46,864 nt of DNA from Candidatus Sulfopaludibacter sp. SbA3 (GTDB taxonomy: Bacteria > Acidobacteriota > Terriglobia > Bryobacterales > Bryobacteraceae): positions 1-46,864 of the forward strand of contig CAMDED010000051.1 in NCBI GenBank assembly GCA_945893365.1, read 5' to 3'. The position numbers were made by a program, and so were the translations under genes. Under the pieces are notes generated by a model, which was not told the DNA's origin, ran no database searches, and saw only the letters and a list, made by a program, of their open reading frames with translations. Positions within the stretch are counted from its first letter, which is position 1, and each line of letters starts with the position of its first letter. Shown one piece after another: positions 1 to 8,600 of the stretch.

Positions 1-1
1 A

Positions 2-1819
2 CCTGAATTATGCACACCAACGCACACTATCAGCGTCCCGAGCGCTGGTTCTGTTCGGCTGATGCAGTTCGTGGCTGAGTAAGTCAATTCAGTTTTCGCT
101 GTCCCCATTCCCTCCCGAGTGTCCGTTCCCGCCCAGCCTCGCGCCGAAGTTCTTTACTTCGTTGCGCTTGTGGGCCGTGCATAAATTTCTATGCACAGCA
201 CTCCAAGGCTCGGCGCAGAGGCTTTTCAGCGCAGGGCCGGCACCATCGCCGGCGCGTAGCCCGACCCGCACGGTACGATTCTCCGCAGCCGATTCATCAG
301 CCGCTCGAACACGCCCTTTTCTTCGTACTGATCGCTGTAGCTCACTCCCGTGCGGCCTGCGTGGCTCCAGATCTTGGCGGCCACGAACAGGAACCGTAAC
401 CGCGCCGTCGCCATAGTCGTGTGCCGCAGTTCGGTCGCGTCGGCCTGCGGTTCCCGGTTGAACAGCATCAGCCAGCAGTTCAGGTTGTACGCCAGCATCG
501 CCAACTGGAAGTGATTGCCATTCACGTCGAAGCGGCCCGACGGATGCGCCGCCAGCCCCGCATCGTTGTTCGCCTCTTTGATCAGGTTTTCCCCGCCGCC
601 CCGCTGATTGTAAAACCACACCACGAAGTCGATGGGATCGGTCAGGTCCGTCACGAACACCCGGTAGCTGTACTCGCAGGTTTCGAACAATTGATACTGC
701 TCGCTCTCCTCCGGTTCCTCTTCTTCCCGCTCTTTCTCATAGCGCAGGGCGACGAACCGGTATTCCTTCGCCCATCCCTCCGGCTGATAGCGGAATTCAC
801 ACTCCCACTCCGCATCCGTCTTCTTCGACGGCTTCCACTCCGCTTGCCGCAGTTGCTCCACCAGACGCGACGTCTTGCGTGCCGACACCACGAACCGAGC
901 CTTGCATTCCTCGTACGCCTCAATGGCTTCCCGGCAGTAGAACCCCGAATCGACCCGGCCGTAAATCTGCTTCACGCCCGGCGGCAGAGCCGCACACGCT
1001 TTCCGTATATGATCGCCAATCTCTTTACCGCTGGGCCTGTCGCCGTTGCGCAATTCTCCCCACACGTATTCCCGCGTCTCGGCGAGAAACGTCAGGATTG
1101 GCTGGTAGCTTTTCTTGCCCTTGTTCTTCGGGTTGTAGCTCTTGCGTCCGCCCATCTGCTGGCCGTACAGCGTGTGCACGGTGGTGTCGGTATCGAGGGT
1201 GACGACCTCCAGGGTCACATTGGCCGCCGCCCAAACCCGTTCCCGCAGGATTCGCATAACGGTCAACATCTGCCGGGCGACATTCAGATGCAGCCCATTC
1301 ACGAATCTCCAGAACGTGGATTGCACCGGCAGCTTGGCGACTTTCAGGATGCCCGTCAAGATCGGGTCGCGGGCGATGAAACGCAATTGGGCCAGCCGCG
1401 GAAAGCCGATGTACAAGCCCAGCACGATTCCCAACACGAACCGGTACAGGTCCATGGCACGGGGAATTCGCTTCGAGGTCACCGTCTCCTCCACCAGGGT
1501 CTGGAAGCCGAGCTTCTCCAGCATGGTGATCACCGGCAGCAGCCCGCCGTAGGGGGTCAGATTCTTACCCTTGAAGTTATAGGGCGTGGAAGCATTGATT
1601 TTATTGGGCTCCGGCGCACTGTCTTGGGAGCCTTGCTTTACGGGCGTTTTGCGGCTATCCTTTTCTTTGTCTGTAACCATTTGGGTGACCTCCTTGGGGC
1701 CGGTTTCGCGAAGCCATCACTTCGCAAACTTCTGTTGTACCCCAATATCCACGGGGTCCCCAAATGGTTCGCTAGCCTTCCGCCCTCATGCCCAATGCCG
1801 CCGGGGCGCATAACTCAGG
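2..1819 (-). mobile_element. IS1380-family insertion sequence, apparently complete
   Basis: The two ends form imperfect 17-base terminal inverted repeats. The left end (2-18) reads CCTGAATTATGCACACC. The right end (1803-1819), read on the minus strand, is CCTGAGTTATGCGCCCC, so 14 of 17 bases match. The element is about 1.82 kb and carries one transposase. The insertion site can be read by comparison with the intact paralogue near 4930-4960: there CATAGAACATG is continuous, whereas here TAGAACATG starts immediately after the element at 1820. Position 1 is A, which fits a 4-base target duplication TAGA, of which only the last base lies in the window on the left. A short hairpin (GTGCATA 177-183, TATGCAC 190-196) lies downstream of the transposase gene inside the element. 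Confidence 0.88.
226..1680 (-). CDS. IS1380-family DDE transposase
   Basis: This 484-residue protein catalyses transposition of the surrounding element. An early segment (about residues 42-60) reads LTPYGGLLPVITMLEKLGF, the usual opening of IS1380 transposases. A mid-protein LDTDTTVHTLYG segment, followed by GYNP-like SYNPKNKGKKSYQP, fits the first catalytic Asp region. RVDSGFY fits the second catalytic Asp. The C-terminal motif FYNQRGGGENLIKEANND supplies the catalytic Glu. The length is close to the usual 430-490 residues and no frameshift is seen, so the gene may be active. It starts with ATG just inside the right inverted repeat. A GGAGG-like sequence lies upstream (GGTGACCTCC on the plus strand reads GGAGGTCACC on the minus strand), giving a good ribosome site. 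Confidence 0.93.
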   Translation of the reverse strand: MVTDKEKDSRKTPVKQGSQDSAPEPNKINASTPYNFKGKNLTPYGGLLPVITMLEKLGFQTLVEETVTSKRIPRAMDLYRFVLGIVLGLYIGFPRLAQLRFIARDPILTGILKVAKLPVQSTFWRFVNGLHLNVARQMLTVMRILRERVWAAANVTLEVVTLDTDTTVHTLYGQQMGGRKSYNPKNKGKKSYQPILTFLAETREYVWGELRNGDRPSGKEIGDHIRKACAALPPGVKQIYGRVDSGFYCREAIEAYEECKARFVVSARKTSRLVEQLRQAEWKPSKKTDAEWECEFRYQPEGWAKEYRFVALRYEKEREEEEPEESEQYQLFETCEYSYRVFVTDLTDPIDFVVWFYNQRGGGENLIKEANNDAGLAAHPSGRFDVNGNHFQLAMLAYNLNCWLMLFNREPQADATELRHTTMATARLRFLFVAAKIWSHAGRTGVSYSDQYEEKGVFERLMNRLRRIVPCGSGYAPAMVPALR

Positions 1820-2013
1820 TAGAACATGATCCGACACTCTCCATTGCCGAATTCATGACCGTCGAATTCGCCCACCTCGGCGTCGGCAACAGCCTCGATA
1901 AGGCGTTCCTCAAGTGCGGATATCGCTGTATAGTCATCGACAGACCCTAAGTCGGGATCCGACAACGGTACTACCACGATTACCGCATCTAGTACTGACT
2001 CTTCGTCCGTCAT
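1786..2013 (-). pseudogene. Immunity-associated small protein, copy 2, truncated by the IS
   Basis: The first 65 residues, from MTDEESVLDA through ECRIMFY, match the intact 100-residue protein at 4826-5128 with only three differences by eye. After MFY the reading frame enters the IS1380 inverted repeat and ends with about ten foreign residues at 1786. The native C-terminal 35 residues are lost. The gene lies 42 bases downstream of the Imm26-like gene, exactly the spacing of the intact pair. The protein is acidic (many Asp and Glu) with no signal peptide or membrane segment, which would suit a cytoplasmic immunity or accessory protein. That role is inferred from position only. The truncated product may be non-functional. 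Confidence 0.8.
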
Positions 2014-2055
2014 CCTAGCTCCATAATAGGCCGTCGTCGCACACGGCGCACATCC

Positions 2056-2553
2056 TCAGCGCATCAGTCCAAACGGAAAGTTACGACCAGTGGCGATGCG
2101 CTCCTCAAGGTGATCAGACGCCCAACTCACGAGGTATTCTAACTGTTGATACCTCATTGGAAGATCGCCAAGCTTCGTGTACTCTTTACCATCCCACAGC
2201 AGCCAGTCGTGGAATACCCCCGGTTCTAGATGGTGCGTTATCGCCTGCGTGCATCGGAACAGTGGGAATTGGAAATCAACAACCGGTCGATTGGCAACCA
2301 CACGCCAGTGTTTCTGGCGGATGGCATCGTTGAAACCGACAAACGTCGGTGGAAATAGAGGGAGAGCGCTGAAGATAGATTCTCTCGGCTGCTCCTTGTC
2401 AGCAATCAGATCAAGGGTCTGGACAAGTGATGTATAGCTATCGTGGTAGAATAGATACCTCACATAAGTTATCCTGCCGTCGGGTAGCGGCACTAGGATG
2501 TAATCTCCAATATCCGCCAGGATACGGACGGGTCGTTTTGCATTCATTGACAT
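2056..2553 (-). CDS. Candidate immunity protein (Imm26-like), displaced copy
   Basis: This 165-residue soluble protein has about 24 differences by eye from the paralogue at 5171-5668. Its N-terminal region, IGDYILVPLPDGRITYVRY, resembles the start of Imm26-type immunity proteins, which open with a GD-x-F-x-(I/V)-P-L-x-DG-R-(Y/F) strand. This family link is tentative. The gene starts 10 bases inside the end of the spare Rhs tip (ATG at 2553; toxin stop at 2544), so the two are probably translationally coupled, as toxin and cognate immunity usually are. The substitutions are spread along the protein and many are conservative, so the copy has probably stayed under selection. Confidence 0.72.
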   Translation of the reverse strand: MSMNAKRPVRILADIGDYILVPLPDGRITYVRYLFYHDSYTSLVQTLDLIADKEQPRESIFSALPLFPPTFVGFNDAIRQKHWRVVANRPVVDFQFPLFRCTQAITHHLEPGVFHDWLLWDGKEYTKLGDLPMRYQQLEYLVSWASDHLEERIATGRNFPFGLMR

Positions 2554-3338
2554 AACGAGTCCACTATCTTTTGACCAACGCCCACTGCGGATTGGTACAA
2601 TGGGTTTGAAACAGCGATGCTGTTAATTTTGTTGACAAGATTCGAAAGACCGTTGCGCTGAATCATGACCTGCTCGACACCCTTTGCAGCGAAGTAGGTA
2701 AGGTTGGTCAGACCGGGAATCTCGTTAATGGTGAGCCCATTCCTTAATTGTTCACCTCTCCTCCGGGCAATGTCCATCGTGATGCCCACATATCTTTCCC
2801 CCCTCCCATTTACTCCAAGATAAACGACAAAGCCGGCCGCGGTCGATGACAGACTTGGTACGCCGGCTATCAGTACTTCCTCGTCCTTTAGAACGTCATC
2901 GATGGTGTCATCCCAATCTACGTTTGTTGGATTCGCGTCCGCGCGGCACTGTGCCCGTTCCCTTCTCAACTTGTCGGCTGCGTAGCACGCCAGCCCCGTT
3001 TCCGGGTCCATGCACCCACCGGACTCGTAATCGGCCTGATTTCCTATGCTTTGATACCCGGTGACTGACCAATTCCAACCGTTTTGCCCAGGCACGGCGA
3101 TGTATGAATCGGGTACTCCCCAAGCCAAGTCGCAGTTCAGGGTATTTGTCCCCGGATTCCACGTGCACTTATCCAATCCTCGGGGGTCGACAAAATTCAC
3201 GGGGTCCCCTTCCACATACGCGTACCGATTCCAACTCCCCGGCTGACTCGGTCCGCCGCTGGCCTCATACGGGTCGCTCGTCAGAAACCTGCCGACTCCG
3301 CTGCCGTAATAGCGTTGGTCGGCATAATCGAGGCCCGT
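2544..3338 (-). pseudogene. Orphan Rhs C-terminal tip with GIY-YIG nuclease domain (displaced module)
   Basis: An open frame of 264 codons starts with Rhs core sequence (TGLDYADQRYYGSGVGRFL, then the SDPY and DPRGL landmarks) and ends in a toxin domain paralogous to that of the full-length Rhs protein. The toxin part carries VYLG, YVGIT, DIARR, GVEQVMIQ and NKINSI, the order of conserved blocks of a GIY-YIG (URI-fold) nuclease. The position that is His in the main copy (RRTLEH) is Gln here (RRRGEQ). There is no signal peptide and no clear ribosome site. The first ATG is at 3215, after the core remnant. The remnant is in frame with the membrane-protein gene upstream, separated from it by a stop codon at 3357-3359. 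It is best read as a silent donor tip that could be recombined onto the Rhs gene through its core segment. Confidence 0.8.
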
Positions 3339-3356
3339 GGTAACGTGCCACGCTTT

Positions 3357-3767
3357 TTAGCGAACCAGCGCGCGCGAAATCTTTACAACTAGCGCACTAG
3401 TTATCCAAAGCAGCCGTCGTATCGGTTCTTCGTCTCCGAACCTCAACACAAGATATGCAAACGCGGCGGAGCAGACCGTGGTCGCTAGAAGTAGACCCAA
3501 ATATCGCACGGCTCCGTTCACCCAGGTTCGGTAAGGCGAAGTGTGCCAAGTGAGGATCGACGTGAGTATTAACTGGATTGCAGAGAACAGAGTCAGCGCA
3601 ATAGTAGCGCGTTGGTCCGTTTTGGCGAAGTCCGAGGGCGTTGCTCGATCGCGAAGCTCCGCACTTGTGAAGGCAAACCCCCAGGACGTGAGTAGAAGGA
3701 GACACGACAACAGCAAACCCACAACCAAAACGAGTCCGACGATCCAGCGACACGATGAGGTAGGCAT
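3357..3767 (-). CDS. Four-helix membrane protein, probable immunity to the second spare tip
   Basis: With ATG at 3767 the product is 136 residues. It has four likely membrane helices: about residues 8-30 (a run of Val, Leu and Gly), 53-68, 82-98 and 110-128. The start lies four bases after the stop of the spare Rhs tip (stop at 3772-3774), so it is probably translated with it. A longer frame starting at 3893 would overlap the tip gene in another phase and is less likely. Small multi-pass membrane proteins directly after a Rhs tip usually protect against toxins acting at or across the inner membrane. That role is inferred here. I recognise no named family. Confidence 0.66.
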   Translation of the reverse strand: MPTSSCRWIVGLVLVVGLLLSCLLLLTSWGFAFTSAELRDRATPSDFAKTDQRATIALTLFSAIQLILTSILTWHTSPYRTWVNGAVRYLGLLLATTVCSAAFAYLVLRFGDEEPIRRLLWITSALVVKISRALVR

Positions 3768-3771
3768 GGCT

Positions 3772-4740
3772 TCAGTTGAAGTCCAGATAAGCTCCCCACC
3801 CCCATGCCAACGGTGGCTGGCTCGGGTTGAAACCACCTGCGCGTCCGAAGTACCGAGCCGCAGTGTTACTGTTGGGTCCTGACGCTGCGTCATATATAAA
3901 TTTGTGCTGCGGAAATCCTCGACTGGCGGTGAGCATTCGCTCCACCGGATTGCAATCGGAAGCTGAGAGTCCGCTGGTCCAATGGGTTAACTGACCAGCG
4001 TGATCCTGCTTATTCGCGTCTCCAACAACAACGAATGCCTGTAAGTGGCCTGTCGCGTTACTATTCGCTGGACCTGCAGAGATGATGTGGTGTGTGCCAG
4101 TGCGATCCTGCACCCACCAAAAGGCATGGTTAATGGGCAGGATATCCTGTATCCCCAGTTGCTTAACTGTGTCGGGTGCCCACTCGACGTCCCGATACTT
4201 CAGTTGCGCAAAGCACTCCGGGTCCTCTTTTTCTCGTTCCTCTTCCTTCTTCGGCGGCGGCTGCCTTATGGGAGCGACGGGACGAGAAATCAGTCGCAAC
4301 AAGCGCGCAAAGTAAGTCAGCAGGCCCTCTCCGCCGCCCCCGCCGCCACCACCGCCGTCAGCTACGTCAAGAAACTGAAGGTTCAGCCCTTGAGGATCGT
4401 TGTAGTTGACCGGATCACCTTCCACGTACGCAAACCGATTCCAACTCTGCGGTTCGCTCGGCTCTGTCGGCAAACCCGATCTCGCCTCATACGGGTCGCT
4501 CGTCAGAAACCTGCCGACTCCGCTGCCGTAATATCTTTGATCGGCATAATCCAGCCCTGTGGCCGCATCCCGCGTATACGTCCCGAACTTCGCCCGATTC
4601 CCCGCCGTCGCCGTCTTCTCCTCTCCGTACGGATAATACCCGTGCCGCTCCCACGTAACGGTCGGTGCATTCGCCGCGTACACCCTCAGCCTCACCGACC
4701 CCACCCGGTCCGCGAACACCGTCCCGCCCGCGAAGATCAT
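3772..4740 (-). CDS. Orphan Rhs C-terminal tip with a different effector domain
   Basis: The 322-residue frame opens with Rhs core (FADRVGSVRLRVYAANAPTV through YYGSGVGRF and the SDPY block), then VNYNDPQGL, a Gly9-rich linker, and a Pro/Lys/Glu-rich hinge (RQPPPKKEEEREKEDPE). The unique C-terminal region of about 150 residues contains INHAFWWVQD, GDANKQDHAGQLTHW, SDCNPVERML and GPNSNTAARYFGRAGG. The ordered His and Cys residues together with GPNSNT suggest a papain-like or NlpC-like fold, but this is a weak impression and the activity is unknown. There is no signal peptide. The ATG at 4740 sits within core-derived sequence, and the frame corresponds to the last 20% or so of the full Rhs protein. 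The four-helix membrane protein behind it is the likely immunity partner. Confidence 0.7.
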   Translation of the reverse strand: MIFAGGTVFADRVGSVRLRVYAANAPTVTWERHGYYPYGEEKTATAGNRAKFGTYTRDAATGLDYADQRYYGSGVGRFLTSDPYEARSGLPTEPSEPQSWNRFAYVEGDPVNYNDPQGLNLQFLDVADGGGGGGGGGEGLLTYFARLLRLISRPVAPIRQPPPKKEEEREKEDPECFAQLKYRDVEWAPDTVKQLGIQDILPINHAFWWVQDRTGTHHIISAGPANSNATGHLQAFVVVGDANKQDHAGQLTHWTSGLSASDCNPVERMLTASRGFPQHKFIYDAASGPNSNTAARYFGRAGGFNPSQPPLAWGWGAYLDFN

Positions 4741-4825
4741 TCGTCAGCGTAGGCAAAGTTAGACGCGCTAACTCACAGTCAGCTCTCAGTATCGCTGGCA
4801 CTCTTGACTGGAATGGCTACAACGT

Positions 4826-5128
4826 TCAAACTGGGTCGCTGTTTTCGATACGAGTGACATATGCATTTGGGTACGATGAAGACGCCTTCACAATCGGGAT
4901 GATAACTGACTCCAATTGCTCCACGCTGGCGCCATAGAACATGATCCGACACTCTCCATTGCCGAATTCATGACCGTCGAATTCGCCTACCTCGGCGTCG
5001 GCAACAGCCGCGATTAGGCGTTCCTCAAGCACGGATATCGCCGTATAGTCATCGACAGACCCTAAATCGGGATCCGACAACGGTACTATCACGATTACCG
5101 CATCCAGTACTGACTCTTCGTCCGTCAT
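4826..5128 (-). CDS. Small acidic protein, second gene of the Rhs immunity pair (intact copy)
   Basis: This 100-residue protein has no signal peptide or membrane helix. It opens MTDEESVLDAVIVIVPL and contains an acidic middle (DPDLGSVDDYTAISVLEERL) and EVGEFDGHEFGNGECRIMFYG. It lies 42 bases after the Imm26-like gene and is repeated in the same place in the displaced module, so it travels with the GIY-YIG tip as part of one cassette. A second immunity protein, a chaperone, or an unrelated passenger are all possible. I do not recognise a family. The intact copy also marks exactly where the IS1380 element broke the other one. Confidence 0.7.
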   Translation of the reverse strand: MTDEESVLDAVIVIVPLSDPDLGSVDDYTAISVLEERLIAAVADAEVGEFDGHEFGNGECRIMFYGASVEQLESVIIPIVKASSSYPNAYVTRIENSDPV

Positions 5129-5170
5129 CCTAGCTCCATAATAGACCGTTGTCGCACATAGCGCACATCA

Positions 5171-5668
5171 TCAGCGCATCAGCCCAAGCGGAAAGTTACG
5201 CCCAGTGGCGATGCGCTCCTCCAAGAGATCAGACGCCCAACTCGCGAGGTATTCTAACCGTTGATACCTGGTTGGAAGATCGCCCAGCTTCGTGTACTCT
5301 TTACCATCCCACAGCATCCAGTCGTGGAATATCCCCGGCTCTAGACCGTGCGTAATCGCCTGCGTACAGCGGAACAGTGGGAATTGGAAATCAACAACGG
5401 GTTGATTGGCAACAACACGCCAGTGCTTTTTGCGAACAGCATCGTTGAATCCCACAAACGTCGGTGGAAACAGAGGCGGAGCACTGAAGATAACTTCTGT
5501 CGACTGTTCTTTGTCCGCAATCAGATCGAGCGTCTGGACGAGTGTTGCATATCTATCATGGAAGAATACATACTTGACATATGTTACCCTCCCGTCGGGT
5601 AGCGGTACAAGGAAGTAATCGCCGATATCTGCTAGGACACGCACGGGGCGTTTTGCGTTCATTGACAT
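5171..5668 (-). CDS. Candidate immunity protein (Imm26-like) to the Rhs GIY-YIG tip
   Basis: A 165-residue soluble protein is encoded with ATG at 5668, ten bases inside the end of the Rhs gene, which suggests translational coupling to the toxin. The N-terminus has IGDYFLVPLPDGRVTYVKY, the kind of barrel-like strand pattern seen in Imm26-type immunity proteins (tentative). The rest includes FPPTFVGFNDAVRKKHWRVV and FRCTQAITHGLEPGIFHDW, which I cannot assign. The strongest evidence for an immunity role is the position directly after the toxin tip and the co-duplication of toxin and this gene in the displaced module. Confidence 0.76.
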   Translation of the reverse strand: MSMNAKRPVRVLADIGDYFLVPLPDGRVTYVKYVFFHDRYATLVQTLDLIADKEQSTEVIFSAPPLFPPTFVGFNDAVRKKHWRVVANQPVVDFQFPLFRCTQAITHGLEPGIFHDWMLWDGKEYTKLGDLPTRYQRLEYLASWASDLLEERIATGRNFPLGLMR

Positions 5669-8600
5669 AGCGAATCCAATATCTTTTGACCAACACCCAT
5701 CGCGTCTTTGTAGTTTGGATTTGAAACAGCGATACTATTAATCTTATTGAGAAGATTCGAAAGACCGTTGCGCTGAATCATGACCTGCTCGACACCCTTG
5801 GCAGCAAAATAGGTAAGGTTATTCAGACCCGGAATCTCGGCAATGATCATCCCATTCTTGGCGTGCTCAAGAGTCCTCCGAGTAATATCCATCGTGATCC
5901 CAACATATCTTTGCCCCTGCGCATTCGCTCCAAGATAAACAACAAAGCCAGCCGCGGTCGATGACAGACTCGGTACGCCGGCTATCAGTACTTCTTCGTC
6001 CTTTAGAGCGTCATCTATGGTCTCATCCCAATCCACGTTTTTGGGATTCGCGTCCGCGCGGCACTGTGCCCTTTCCCTTCTCAACTTGTCGGCTGCGTAG
6101 CACGCCAGCCCGGTTTCCGGGTCCATGCACCCACCGGACTCGTAATCGGCCTGATTTCCTATGTTCTGATACCCGGTGACTGACCAATTCCAACCGTTTT
6201 GCCCAGGCACGGCGATGTATGAATCGGGTACTCCCCAAGCCAAGTCGCAATTCAGGGTATTTGTCCCCGGATTCCACGTGCACTTATCCAATCCTCGGGG
6301 GTCGACAAAATTCACCGGGTCGCCTTCCACGTACGCGTACCTGTTCCAGCTGCCAGGTTCGCTCGGCCCGCCGCTGGCCTGATAGGGGTCGCTCGTCGTA
6401 AACCTGCCCAGCCCACTCCCGTAATACCTTTGATCGGCATAATCGAGGCCTGTGGCCGCATCCCGCGTATACGTCCCGAACTTCGTCCGATTCCCCGCCG
6501 TCGCCGTCTTCTCCTCTCCGTACGGATAATACCCGTGCCGCTCCCACGTAACGGTCGGTGCATTCGCCGCGTACACCCTCAGCCTCACCGACCCCACCCG
6601 GTCGGTGAACGTCATCTTCCCATCATCCGCCGACAGCAGACGCCCAGCAAACCACAACTCCCCCACCCGGTGCCCGTCTATCCCCCAGAACGTCGGTGTC
6701 TCCACTCCAGCCGCCGTCCTCTTTAACACCCGCCGGTTATCCGCCCCGTACGTGTACGTCTCCCCAGCTGCCGTCTTCAGCCGGTTCGCCGCGTCGTACG
6801 TCATCGTCCCCGTCACTCCCGGCATTTGCGTCATATTCCCGTTCAGGTCGTACGCGAACCCCGCCCCCACAATCCGGTTGTTCCCATCGTAGTTCAAGTA
6901 CGACGTCGGCGCTGCTCCCTTCGTCACCGCCTGCGACGTCCGGTTCCCAAAACCGTCATACCCGAAGCTCATCCCCCACTCCGGCCCCGTCGTCGCCGCC
7001 GCTATCAGCCGACCCAGCGCGTCGTATTGATACGTCACATCTTCTCCCGTCACCCAGTCCTTCGCCTGCGTCAGTTTCCCGTCATTCGCCGTTCCCGAAT
7101 ATCGGTATTCCAAATCCAGCCCCGGCATCCCATACGCCGGCGAAGGGCCCACCGCAGTCTGCCTCGTCATTTGCAGCCGCGCGTTGTACGTCCATGTCTC
7201 CGTGTAGTAAAACCCATTCCCCGCTAGCCTCTTCATCTGCGTCATCTCGCCCGCAGGCCCGTATAGCACGTCCTTCACTACGTCCACCGTCTGATAGTTG
7301 TCCCCGTTCCAATACGTCAGTGTCATCCCCTTCTCCCGGCCCATTGTGTCGTACGCGTATCCGTACGTCGAGTCGGTCCCCATGCCGCCCTTCGTCACTG
7401 TCCGCCCTTCATTGTCGTACCCCGCCACCTGCTCCCATTCGACAAATTCCTCCCCGTGCTCCGGGTGGCTCCGCGTCCATCGCCATTTCTTCTTCGTCAT
7501 CTGTCCCGCCGCCGTGTAGCTGTACATCTCCGTCATCAATGCGTACGAGCCTCCGCATGTCGGGTAGGTCACCCTCGACACCCGCCCTTGAAGGTTCTGC
7601 CCGTAATACGGATAGGGCGCGCTGGTGTCATACATGTACAGCACCGACTGGCACGGATCCGCCACCGTAGACCCCGCCGCGAACCTGTTCACGTAAACCA
7701 CCCGCTGATTCGTGTCGTACGTATACTCCGTCTTCTGCCCTTTCGCGTCCGTTTTCCTCAGCACCGTCCCATCCGCGTTGTACTCGTACGCCGTCGTCCC
7801 TGTCTCCGGATTCGTCACCGTTTGCAGCCTTTGATCGCTGTTGTACACAAACGACCTCGTCTGCGTCACCGCGCCACGCGTCATCGTCACCGTCGTCAGC
7901 TTGTTCAGCACGTTGTACGCATACGTCGTCTCGGGGTCCGGTCCTCCCGCCGGTAGCTCTGCCCCTCGAATAGGAAGCGGCCGAAGGCGACGAATCCCCT
8001 CCGTCACGCTCGTCAGATTCCCCATCGCGTCCATCGTGTACTTCTTCCATCTCCCCGCCGGATCCGTCTTCGTCACCGTGTTCCCCGCGTACTCGTACAT
8101 CGAGTATCCCGTTCCTCCCGGCAAGTCCACTCGCGTCGTCCGTCCCAGCCCGTCGTACGTGTTAGTCGTCCAATACACCGTCCCGCCCGGCGCATACGGC
8201 TGCGACACCCGCTTCATCTTCCCAACCGGCGTGCATGCGCACGAATCGTACTCCGTTTCCACCACGCTCTTCGTCACTTCGCTCGATCCCGCCCCGCTCA
8301 GATCTCCCGACTCCACCTTCACCGCCCGTCCCAACCCGTCGAACGTCGTTTTCGTCCATCGCCCGTTCGTCGTCGCCTTCGTCGTCGGCGGCGAGTTCGT
8401 GTACTCGATACTCGTTCCGGCCCCCGTCGCCGACGTCGTCTGTGTCGGCCTTCCCACGCTGTCATACCCGATCGCCGCGGTCTCTCCGTTCGACCCCGTC
8501 TCCTGCGTCAAACCCAGAAACGAGTTGTAGCTCATGCTCATCGTCAGCCCGCCGCCCATGATCGCCGCCGGCACCGCTCCGTTGTACCCCATGCTGACAT

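Noticed and set aside
421-1950. Open frame of about 500 codons on the plus strand across the IS
   Set aside because: It is antisense to the IS1380 transposase, whose catalytic motifs are clear, and its translation is rich in Arg, His and Pro with no family features.
3772-3893. Longer start for the membrane immunity protein at 3893
   Set aside because: It would add 42 residues overlapping the spare tip in another phase. The ATG at 3767 follows the tip stop by four bases and opens straight into a membrane helix.
4757-4773. Hairpin AGTTAG-ACGCG-CTAACT between cassettes as a terminator
   Set aside because: The stem is only six bases with no T run. It could equally be chance, so it is not listed as a feature.
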